Shown here: positions 10,101-44,600 of the stretch, in pieces
How positions within the stretch are numbered: the stretch's first letter is position 1
How the letters are laid out: the number at the start of each line of letters is the position of its first letter
Assembly (NCBI RefSeq): GCF_000224145.3
Contig: NC_020175.2
Span: 855,948 to 919,947, forward strand
Direction: 5' to 3'
Length of the DNA: 64,000 bases
DNA from: Ciona intestinalis
Taxonomy: Eukaryota; Chordata; Ascidiacea; Phlebobranchia; Cionidae
Notes under the pieces: model-generated
The model's database searches: none
The model's input: only the letters and a program-made list of their open reading frames with translations
Told to the model about the DNA's origin: nothing
Position numbers and translations under genes: made by a program

Positions 10101-11079
10101 TGTGTGGCGAGTCAACGACAGTCTTTAAAACACGAAATTTCTATTTCTTTGCCTAAACTCTTGTAAGTTTGCTTTCTTTAAAACAGCCGAAGAAGTACCA
10201 GAGTAGTAAGTTGCTTTAATTCCACGTCATTTCAATATTTAACCGTTCTGCCTTCTTTAAAGTTCGCCTTTTTTCTCGATGTGTGTATGACTCTTTTAGG
10301 CGTGGGGTGTGAATTATTTTGTAACAAACAAAATTTTGGTTAAATCTTATGACTTTCCAAAAAATAATATAACGTCGATTGAATTTTGAAAATGCTTTAA
10401 TTTGTTCGACGCTGGTCTTGAAATTTTTAACCGCTAGAGGGGGATAGAGATACACTGTTATTTTCTACTTATTTAAAGCAATTCGTTTAAAATTGACTCT
10501 CTCGTGACGTCACCGTTGTTCCGTAATCAATGTTTTGTAACAATGTATCCATCGTTACGTCAGAGAGGTCAGGAACCGATTACATTTTACTCATATCCTA
10601 TCTTGTATGCAATCATGGCTGACTCATTTAATAAAAACCATGACCGCCAGTTACGAGGTAAAAACAAACCCTATATACCGGGGAACTAACATGACGTATT
10701 TTGTTTACTAAACAACTCAATTGAGGGTTCTTATTTTATTACGAGATTGCTTTTTAAGCTTCAAATTCTGTATATTCTGTATTCTTATATTCGAAATGTC
10801 GGCGCATTTTTGGGGATGGGAGTTCGTCAAAAATATTACGATAACTGTAAAATTTTTCAAAACCCAAATTAAAGCCATAAAATGCGCGAAAAGAAAAAGT
10901 GAAATGTACTTCATGGTTATCTATTGTTTTCAATTCAGTTTCATACGCCTTGTTCCAAAAATAAAATAACGAAAATCGTCGTATTTTAACGGTAAAGAGA
11001 TTAACTGCTTTTTAATAAACTTTATTTAATTCCCATAAAAATGAATCGTTTTCACGGCAGCTTGTAGACCGGTTACGAA

Positions 11080-11420
11080 AGGTTAGTGCATTGCAAATGC
11101 GGATCTGTCACCCAAGTCAAACTGAGCGTGAAACCAGCGACTGCACTTCAAACGACGCCCATCGGAGTCGGGAGTGGCAGGTTGCTAGTACAGGCTGCCA
11201 GATCCGACTCCCGACTTGGAATTTCACGCCGAGTTTTCCGCCGCATACGGCTCAACCGCTGCTCAGCGGGTGGCCGGTCTTCAGCGATCGACGTACAGAT
11301 TTATTGAAAAACCTGAACTCTCGGATTTCCTTTATCACGATGGTCGACCCTTCTGCACACGTCAGCGTATCCGGGCAAGGCCGTATGACGTTTTTAACTT
11401 CTAACTGACAGCCGCTTCAA
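11080..11420. other. CpG-rich unique segment with imperfect stem-loop
   Basis: This stretch is clearly richer in G+C and CpG than its surroundings. All three plus frames stay open for long runs, as low-stop composition allows. It contains an imperfect hairpin: 11164-11180 pairs with 11195-11211 (8 + 6 paired bases around a 3-base bulge). Regulatory DNA or a non-coding transcript is possible. Confidence 0.4.
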
Positions 11421-11776
11421 ATCATAACCCTCGGATGTAATACCTGGCCGTAAGAAAAATTAATGCGGTTTATGATAAAAGGTTTCGTATCTGGTCCTGT
11501 GGGCATTGCGTAATATCTGGTAATTAGGTATATGGTTCATTTTCGCTTATCTGACGTCATCAACCGAGGGTTTATATGCAAATATAGAAAGCTAGTGAAT
11601 CATACAAATTTCGTGACTTGTTGATATCACGAATCTGTGAAATATCATATATGATAATATTTTCAAAACCTTACGTTTTTATTTTGTTAATCCTCTTTTC
11701 AATGACACAGTTCCCTATTGTCCTGAATAATAAACGTGAAATAATCTGCGCACATTTGTATTTGAGCATCACATAT

Positions 11777-11987
11777 ATAGTAGCGTAGGGGAAGATGAGA
11801 CATCTTTTCATTCTATTTTTTTCGACCCATTTAATAGTAAACAAAAATCATTCAATAAACTGTAAAACCGTATCCTCACAAGTCGCGACTTACATAGACC
11901 ATTAATAATTCTCTAAAACACTGTAAGGTTAATTTGATAATATATGTGCTAAGGGTGCCCGTTTCCCCCCTCCCACACACTTTTTAT
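11777..11987 (-). mobile_element. MITE, main family
   Basis: Reverse-oriented copy: TAGTAGCGTAGGGGAAGATG at one end, ATTTAATAGTAAACAAA and CCGTATCCTCACAAGTCGCG in the core, and an eroded GTGCCCGTTTCCCCCCTCCC end. Confidence 0.75.
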
Positions 11988-14056
11988 ATAAAATCTGCTA
12001 AAAAGACCGCTTTTTATTTACCAAATGGAAATTTTTCACACACAGTTCTTTACAGAAACCTATGGCTCAAACAGGTCAAGGGTCGCCATTTTGGGTCCCA
12101 ACACGAACAAAAAGACGGAAGGCGCTTGGTAGCCCTGTAATTGAAGGTAAATAAATATTCCTGTTTATTTTAATCACATTTGTCTCACAACACAGAAGGC
12201 AGTGTAATTTACTTGTGTGGTCGAATTTTAAGGGCTGCCATATGACGGAGAACGCTATTCATAACATAAATATCAATCTTTTCGACACGGTTACGTCGAT
12301 GTAATATTTCGGCGAATTTTCCCGTTTTAAAATTAATTTTTCGGGACAGAAACTTGAACCCTTGACAAAGAGACTCGTTGATAGAAATTTGCCAAAGATT
12401 GAGTGAGAATTTCGCGCCTTTCCAACGCCTTCCATTTAACCCTCATTAGAAGTCGTTAAATCCTAAATGGCATTGCTCTCATTCATTATGCAGTGGCTTT
12501 CCATCTATTTGCCAACAATCGTCCTGTTAGGTATGGCGTTAAGTTGCCTTATCATGCATCTTTAATTCCCTCGCATGCTCCTCGGCTCCGAACCGGAGCA
12601 CGCTTCGTGTTCTCGGCACGCAAAGGAAAATCTTAGCCGATATTGAGCCAAATTTAGTTCCGTGGTCGAGTACATTAAACAAGTCAGTTGTCGCAGTGCG
12701 TAAATGAGCTTCCTGACGATCCAGTAATGACCTAGAACGCAGGACGCTTACAAGTCGTTCCATAGGTTACACGCATGCCTCAGTTTGCGATAAGAGACTT
12801 GCCAGGATGATAAACACGGAATCGCACCCAACGGACGTTCCGCCAACTGGATTCAGGCACCTTATTACAGGGTAGGGGGTGGTCATGGCGAATCGACTTA
12901 ATGAAACCCAAAATAAACAACAAGTGCGAAACTAGTCTTCCAGGTGCTGGCCCCTCAATGTAGGGTCGAGCGGTTTGAATCGTGCTATTAAGTCGTATTG
13001 CTTGCAAGTCCAAACGACTGAAGAGAATGGTACACAGTTTGTTATGACAAGTGACAGTGCGGTCCCTTGTTTGACATTTGATGGATGACGGATGGTCACA
13101 CTATGTTAACTCCTCTCCTATCTCATGAACACGATGTGTGCCGAATGACTGACCAACGAAAAACTTTGATTTTATCTAGCCTTAAAACCTTAAGGTCTTA
13201 TAAAGGACATGAAATATTAGAGAACGAACATTTTAACCGGTTCTAGAAATGTATTTTAGAATGGTTCATATCATATACTTTGCGTATACGCTTATAACGC
13301 ACAAAACGCTTTTTTTTAATAAAAACCACTCTTTTAACCAAACAAGTCTTTTGTTGGTTTATTTTTGATGAACGAGCTGTAAAATTGGAATGATTAAAAC
13401 AACACAATGGCTTGTGTTCGTTCACAAAGTAGCGATTACGTGATAACTTTAAATATTTCTTGGGGAGAAACTTTTGACTTGCATGATCTGATATTGATTT
13501 TTTTTGACTTGTTACAACATTGGGTTTTTAATCCTTAACCGACCTAAATTGTGATATTGATTTTATTCTAATATTCTTGACGCGATTGCTAATTGATTTT
13601 CATTGAGAATACCAACAAAATGGTTTATATACTTTTTCGAGGTTATATAATTATAAAATATTAATACAATTTGACCCATTAGGTTATTAACACAAAAAAT
13701 ACAATTTTTTATTTTTTTTCTTGCTGAATATTTGTTTAAAGCCAAAATTAAAATTAGCGTACTTATTTAAATATAACAGGCTTTTAATTATAACGGTGTA
13801 TTTGAACTTAGCATCGCCTACTTAGCATTATACTGAGGCAATCACGAAATTATTGAAACAAAATACGATGAAATTTTAAAACCATTAATTGTCAAATTAT
13901 AGCTTCATTGTGTTTTCAGTCCGATCTCTCTTGGAACTTATTATAAAAAACTATACGATTGCTTTATGTATAGTGGTGTTAGTAAGATGTTTACCGTAAG
14001 CATACAATATTTCATGTTTACTAATTGTGTTTTAACAATTAACATCGGTCTTTTAG

Positions 14057-14162
14057 AGTCGCGAGGATACAGTTAACAAACAATTCCTTAGGTATTTGTT
14101 TCATTTACCACCAAATTTGACAATACAAGTAAATATGTTTCATCTTTCCCCAACCTACTATA
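14057..14162 (+). mobile_element. MITE fragment just upstream of Pax3/7 exon 1
   Basis: The right half only: CGCGAGGATACAGTT, ACCACCAAATTTGAC, and CATCTTTCCCCAACCTACTA at the end. It stops 72 bases before the Pax3/7 ATG and about 40 bases before the acceptor preceding it. Confidence 0.7.
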
Positions 14163-14197
14163 TTTGTTTTCATGTTTTTTAGTATTTTACAAAATTA

Positions 14198-14234
14198 TGT
14201 TTTTTTGCAGTTGACTCGATAAAAATTTAAGAAA
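14198..14234 (+). promoter_or_regulatory. Pyrimidine-AG acceptor and 24-base leader before Pax3/7
   Basis: TGTTTTTTTGCAG ends at 14210, followed by 24 bases (TTGACTCGATAAAAATTTAA..) to the ATG. This is either the 3' splice site of a 5'-UTR intron or an outron acceptor for spliced-leader trans-splicing, which is common in Ciona. The sequence alone cannot separate the two. Confidence 0.5.
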
Positions 14235-37453
<23,219 letters not shown>

Positions 37454-37516
37454 CCGTATGCGAAACAACAGCAGCATGAAGAATATTACAGACCACCAAC
37501 TCACTTACGTTGGTGA
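37454..37516 (+). other. Twenty-codon open extension behind the Pax3/7 TGA
   Basis: After the TGA the frame stays open for 20 codons (PYAKQQQHEEYYRPPTHLRW) to a second TGA at 37514. The stop context is TGA-C, the leakiest four-base stop, and the composition (Tyr, Gln, His, Pro) resembles the Pax C-terminal region. A GTGAGTG donor-like site overlaps the second stop. Read-through or an allelic stop is a hypothesis only. Confidence 0.3.
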
Positions 37517-38640
37517 GTGTGTCAAAGACTGTGTGGAGTGACACAAACATGCTGCCACGTTCTCGCGTTTCGATTTGTCGTATTTGACGTATATTAGTTC
37601 TACCTTGGCCGTAGTAGGCTCTGAGTGTTGCGTACTGCCTTTTGTTTTTGTACCTTTTATTTGATTTGCCAAATGTGTATTTGCGGACCCGTTTATGGAA
37701 CACTAGCCGTAAATTACGTTTCTGTAACTTTGTCATTTCTGCAACAGCCTGACTGTTAGCAACATTATGATATTTGCTGTTAAACCTTTTGCCAAACGCC
37801 ATTATCGTGGCGGGGTTGACTTTGCTTATATTTGTGTTTGCCACGCTAACATTCAAAAGTTATTCTCGTTTTAATGACCGCCGTTGTCTTGTAGTGCAGC
37901 TTGTATAAACAGTAGACAATAAATGGTTTAATGAACCCACACTCTGTGTACGTTTGTGCTTGTAGAAAAGCGTGCAAGTAATAGAAAATTACAGCACGTG
38001 CAATTCCCCTTTAATTATTAATGCCCGCATTAGGCGACCTACGCCACTGAATCCATTTCGGACTCTAAAGTGATTGGAGCCGCAAATGGGTACAGTTGTA
38101 CAGGTATATGCAAACGTGACCTTTTAATATTATACAACAGCGGAGTTAAAAGTCAATGTAATGTTAGGGCAGCAATTACGGAATGACATAGCGGTAGCAA
38201 TTTACGTCAATTGTATCTACTTCTTCGAAATGTAAGAGAATGGCGCTTGGGGTTACCGAATGACGTAGAAAACAAGAAGGAGAAACATTATTGCGGACAC
38301 TTACACCAACAAATCATGTTACAAATCACTAAATCATTATTTTCGCGGAACTTTAAACAAGTTAATCACAATATACAATGTGTACATGGTAGCGGTGGTA
38401 CGCAACATGGGAGTTTACACTGTGGCTTACCGCACCACAGGAAGACGTGACTTACACTCCCATGCCACAACAATTAGATGCCACGCCACGGAAACTACTG
38501 ACATTACATTATGCCGTTAAAACAATTATTCGCGTGCTGTTTTATGACTCAATATCAGATTAAAAATGACGCCAATGCGAAGTGTTTACCGTACAAGCAT
38601 CTCGAAGAAATAAACATCAAAATATTTACAAAATATCAAG
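37517..38640. other. Pax3/7 3' UTR and convergent spacer
   Basis: AATAAA at 37918-37923 is the likely Pax3/7 poly(A) signal, 465 bases past the stop. The remaining 700 bp hold the 3' flank of the convergent receptor gene. The antisense ORF at 37410-37856 has no recognisable domain. Confidence 0.6.
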
Positions 38641-41600
38641 TTACAGCTTTGTGCGGACTCCTTTTGGGACTTCCCCCGACACGTCATACGCCATATTTGG
38701 AAGTCCTTCCTTCCCTCTTGTCGGCATCATCATGACGTCAGACTTTGTGTGAATCTTATTGTCTTCCCCACTCGGTGGATTGTTTGAATAATCGCCATTC
38801 CTTCCGTTACCCCGATGCAGGTCGTCGCCCCCGTCTTCGGAAACCGATATGTTGGCAAATTGGTTCCGCATTTCTGAACGTGACCTGCGTATTCAAAACA
38901 ATTGATTTTATGCGCTATATGGACAGAATGCTTCGGCAGCTGCCCTGCGCACCAAGGGTCATATTTGCCTCTTTATTCCAAATAGGCAGAACAAGCAAAT
39001 CATTTAGTATATAAAAACAAAACAAAATTAGACCGTTTACCCTGCCTAAACCCCCCCCCCCCCTTTTTTTCCCCCGGTTGGGCCCCAAATTTTTTTTTTT
39101 TTTTTGGGGTTTAGTTTTTTAAATCACGTTTTTTTCCCGTTCCCCCAAATACCTGCGGCACCAAATAGTAGCGGCGCCTAAAGCACAAAGAATAATGAAT
39201 CCCAGGACCGCTCCAAGTACAGCGTACATGATGACTAAATCATCATCAGATAGACCTCCTTTAACTGTTTCATCCAACAACGTGTCGTCCCATTCATCTG
39301 GGTTTGCAGATGCACCAGAAGTCATGAACTATGAAACAGGAAGGGTGTTTTGTACAATATAGGGCGTTATGGAAAAAACTGGGCCTGAGTTTTAGACGCG
39401 CCATGTTAGGTGCCCAACAGCACCATGGTAGCAAACTAATACCACAAGTAGTTTAACTGCCACTGACATACAATAGTAAGTAAAGTTTGTACAAACCTTC
39501 TTACAGAGCTCTTTCCCTTTTCTTGATGTTCCTGTATTTCCCGACCCACCAGTGACCGTCACAGTAGCAGTGCACACTAAGTATCGGGTTTGGGGTTCGA
39601 GGCCCGTCAAGGTTACTTCTCTGTTTAAAAATATTTGTCAATAAAATCCATTTCTTGTATTACCTAGAAAGTCTCAGTTAGGATTCTGAACCTTGCCATC
39701 TTAATATATAATAACAGACAAAGGGTCTTGGCCGACGTTTCAAACATTTGTACAATTCGCACGATAGACAACTGCCGGCATGTGGGTTTAGTTTTACCGC
39801 CGTTTACCTTCTGTGATTTCGTACTTTAATCCTTTTCTCGTGCCCACCATTCAATGGGGTGTACGATACAGCATGAAATGCATCAACATTATCTGAGGCC
39901 AGCATACCAATATATGGTAGAGACACAACCGCTGTAGTTGCCGTCACCGTCTTCACAACACTGGGTAAGCATTGTCTGCAACAAGAATATGCATTTTAAA
40001 AGTGTTAATCCGTCACTTTACTAAAATTAAAAAAAAATAGATGGCAATATAAGAAGTTTATATTTTCTGTTTCTATAATTCAAAAGTCTGATAAAATAAG
40101 TGCTTAACACATGGGTGTTGGGGTAAGGGGACAACACTAGTCTACATACCCACTCGCTGCAAGATCTCGTTTAGGAGGAAAATTGAAAAAGCTATGCAAA
40201 TAAAACAAGGCGACAAATGTTTTTAAACACACATGCTCCTCACTTGAAATCACCAAGCCTCAGATAATCAATCCTCCTCCCAGCCTGTCGTTGTGGACTC
40301 GCACAAACTATTTGCTTTCTGTCCTTTGTCTGAATTTTAGCTCTTGCGCCATCAATACCAAGGGCATACCATTGCATCCCGCACCCACACTCCCAGGGGT
40401 TGCCGGCAAGGTACAAAGTCCTACATGAACATGGCATTTATCTAAACTGCGGACTGTAAGGTGTTTATCAAGGCAGTTGAAAAAATCCTGAAAAACTGTG
40501 GACCGCTTAAGTGTCACCTAAATTATGCAAAGGGGACAGTTTTAGATTACCAATTCTCACCTTAACCCCAATTTATCTTACATTCCAACGGTATTACTCA
40601 TATATAATGACAAATGGTTCAATTTTAAAACTATATCATTATCCTTAAGAAACAAAAAGTATTGGAGTTTCCAAGATCAAACATCTTCCATTTTTGAACT
40701 TTTTACCTCAATGCAGGTAAGGCGGGAAAAAGTTGCGTGACGTCACATGATTTTAAACGCATGTCGTCCAATCGTAGCTCTTGTAGGTTGTTTAAGCCAA
40801 CAAGGTCTGCAACATGGAGGTTTGGGATTGGGTTTCCTTTCAAGATCAGAGATTTTAATGAACGCATGCGTCGTATCTGCACAACAGGGTATTTAAAACA
40901 CTTGTATTAATTAAACCGTTAAATACAGAAGGGTACTATTATTACAGTAAAACTTTATACATTTAACCGATGATTTAACTAACTTAAACAAAAATTGTAC
41001 ATGTTTAAAGAAGGACACTAAATCAAATTTTACAAAGTTTGTACTTAATTAACACGGTTGGCATTTGTGTCTTCTTAATCTTGGCCCATATATTTAAGCA
41101 ACAGTGATCTTAAGTTTATAACTAAACGTTTGAAGTTGTTTTACAGGTTTCAATCCGATTTCAGAACCAAAATATTTTATTTTACATATAGTAGAGTGAG
41201 GAAAGATGGGACACCTTTAAAACCTAATATCCAAATAGCCTGATCGTGTTTTAAACAATTATCAACGGTCTGTGGAAGTAATGAGGATACGGTTTTATAA
41301 TTCATTGAATGTTCTTTGTTTACTACCAAATGAAAAGAGAAAACTAAACGAAAAGGTGTTCCATCTTCCCCCACCCTACTATACTTGGGCAATATAGGCT
41401 GTGACCTACATTGCCATCTCCCAGGGTCCTAGACCTTCCAATACACTTACCAATGTCGGTATTGAAGTCAAGTTGTTTCCAAGTCCCAGATTTAAATAAC
41501 TAATCCCTTCCACGTTTCCAAATGCTGCTGGTTGTAAATGCGTAAGACCGACATCACGTAACAACACGAGTTCCAACTTCGAAGGTCCAACAAAAGCACC

Positions 41601-44600
41601 GTCCGGGAGATTCCCTATAGGATTGTTGCAGAGACCTAGAACTCTAAGTTCTGTGTTGTGTCGAAAGTTCGGCGTTCTCTGTTAAAAGTATGTGATTGTA
41701 ATAGTTAAGCAAAGCAAGTTTAGTAACACCGTTACTTGAGCACAATCAATACTACATATGCACACGCACACATACGCCACACATGAAGCCATGCAAAAAG
41801 GGCATATATTTTTGTCGTTTAATTCAAAATTTTACTGTAGCAGTTTAGAATCTCTTATTCGCAGCTCCAAAGTAATGTTAAGTAACAGTACCTACCGTTA
41901 GATTATTGTACAGAAGCCATATCTCTTCCAGCCTAATTAGTTCCACCAAAGCCTGATCGCCAATGCTGATAAGTCCGTTCCGCTTTAGGGATATTTTGGT
42001 TAACTTTTTGTTTCCTTGGAACGTATCGTCGTCGATCTTTTCTATCTCATTGTCGTCCGCTGTCAGTTCGTTTAAAAGTGATAAGCTGAAAAATATATTT
42101 AAACTGTATAAAAACTGCTGAAAGTCAACTTGGCGGACCATAATTGGCCTGAGGAAAACTTATTTAACGGCGAGGCAACGAGCAGTTGTTATAATACTGG
42201 TGTTTTGTTTCACACACCTTGTTGCCACTTACGTGTTATCACATGCGTAGTTACGTGAGCAATTAATTTGGGAGGATTTGTTCATTTTCGGTAATGTCCA
42301 ACATGACGTAAAAGAGACCACTGGGTTGGACCAGGGACCTCGCTGTACAGTTTAGACTGCAGTGGTTAAAACAACTAAGATTAATCTACTTTGACTTTAT
42401 CATACTTGGCAAGAGCATTCTTGTTTAGCTGTCTCAGTTTGTTCTTGCACAGGTGAAGCGTTTTAAGATTCCTCAGTTTTGTTACCCATTCACCAGCAAT
42501 TGTAGTGATACCGTTGCCTTTTATGCTTAGCGTTGTCAGTCTGGATACTCCTGAAATGTAAAATGGAGTTTCAAATCATTTTAGTGCACACCGAGATTAC
42601 GAGGGTACAGGTTTTGCTTGCGGCAACGACAAAAGAATGATTTTAGCCAGTTTGTGATGCAGGTGTAGGCCTTAAACTAAAGAGTAACAGTATAGGGTGG
42701 CATTCTTCCCGTCTGCTTTGAACTGTTAATATATTACTGCCTAAAGCGTCCTATGCCTGCTTACTTTCTTTTATTTAAAAAGGGTTCTAACCTTTAAAAT
42801 CTTCTGCGTGCATTTCAGATATCTGGTTGAACGAGATGTTGAGAGTCTTCAGGTTAACAGTGGACGAGGCTAGAGCGTCAATGGATAAAGTTAAAGCGTC
42901 GGGAATTCTGGTGAGATCGTTGTGAGAGAGATCCAGCCACCTCAAACTCTGAGAGGAAAACGCGGTCGATGGGAGGTTGGTGATCGAATTATAAGAAAGG
43001 TCAAGGGTTTGCAAATTGGGAAGGTTTCTAAAAAAGAGAAAAACATTACGAAGGGAACTTGTTTTAGATATATAGTGAGTGGTTATTTACCTGTATTATA
43101 TATAGCGTGTAAGGTGTGATATTGCATTTAATGAACATACAGTAAACAACAGAGTTACAATATGTAAAAAATATAACTTACGGGTTAAAAGCCAAAAAAC
43201 TTGAAGCGGTAAACTAATCTTAATGTATATTCATTTGAATTTTAAGCTGTATTATTTAAGTAGAATGTATATATAGTACATTAAGGAAATTATTTTTCTA
43301 AATTTATCTATGTTTAGTAATTGTAGCTTACTGGAAGTTGGTTGAATGAAACGTGGTAATGTTGTTTTTGTTTAACTTTAGAATTTCAATATTTGAGTTG
43401 GCGTTGGACAAAACTGGCACCGCCGTCAACCTGGTAGGAAAGTGTTTTTAAAAAAACGTTTTTTAATAGTTTGGCGCTAATTGTTTTACATTACACGGTG
43501 TTGCTGATGGGATACCATAAAAATATTGCCATATACTTAAATGTAAGATTGAAAGGAATTCTTCACATGTATTTGCCAGTCCAAAGGAACTGCGTTTTAA
43601 CGTTCTATTCAGGTTCCCATCATCACTTCCGTTCAATGTCTTGGCCAATAAGGACACATACGACAAAAATGATAGAACATCAAACCGTAACCCCTTATTA
43701 TTGTATTGTATATTGAGAAATAGACCACCAAACTAAAGTTAAACTTCTGGGTTTTATCCAATTTATATGTTCGAACACCACAGCCACTTACAAGTTGTCA
43801 CCCAAGTTTAAAGACTTGAGACGAGTAAGAGGTTCAAATGCAAGTATATCTGCTCCGGTCAGTTCGCAGTTGCTTAAGTCCAATTCAACTAAATTCGGAA
43901 CCCCCGAGAATGCAGCTGTTGTAGAACGAAATAAAAGAAATATGAGAAAAAAATGTCTACGACATACAAAGGAATAAATGCGTATAAAACAAGGATATAT
44001 TATACTTAAAGTTTCACATAAGAGCAAAAGTAAGATATTCCATACTAATTTAAATTTAGGGAAAATGTTTATTATATTAAAATTTCTTCTAAAGAAACTT
44101 TTAAAACAGTTTCTTCTGAAGGAAGTTCGCGTACTTCGTAAATTAAAATGGCATACTTTTGCAACAAAATGCGCGATATTTTTCGATAAAATTTGATACA
44201 GTATTTGATAACAAAATATATATTCGTGACCACGGAAAATAAATATTAATTTCCACACACAGCAAATGTTATTTAATGAAAACCATGTTATAAGAAAGTT
44301 TTGCTTCTTTACTACATCACAATTACCTATTTTTTTTCATTTTCGATAAATATTTTTATAAAAAACTGTTAAACTCAGACAATAATCACCTGGAACATTA
44401 TCCAGCTTGTTTTTATGCAATTGTAAATACTCGAGTTTGGGAAAGTTTAAGTTTCCGAGGGTGTTGGAACTGATTTTGTTTTTCTTTAGACCAAGTCGTT
44501 TTAACTCTGGCAGAACAAACACGTCACGCGGGAATCCCCCTAACTCGACACCAGCAAGAGAAAGGTTTTGCAAATTTACCAACGGATGAAAATCTTCAGC

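Larger units (their letters stand above)
9174..14200. other. Spacer between LAS1L and Pax3/7, no gene recognised
   Basis: Divergent spacer of 5 kb between LAS1L (leftward) and Pax3/7 (rightward). It contains a perfect small inverted repeat (10068-10100), a CpG-rich stretch with all three forward frames open (11080-11420), a MITE (11777-11987) and a MITE half (14057-14162). The short ORFs have no recognisable domains. It is a likely home of Pax3/7 promoter and enhancer elements, but I can point to no specific site. Confidence 0.6.

Noticed and set aside
11091-11408. 105-codon ORF in the spacer
   Set aside because: All three frames are open here because of CpG-rich composition; no domain or splice context.
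39119-39328. EREKNVI as the true C-terminus of the LRR receptor
   Set aside because: A consensus donor lies just before it, and the downstream tail exon joins in phase and makes the full model close.
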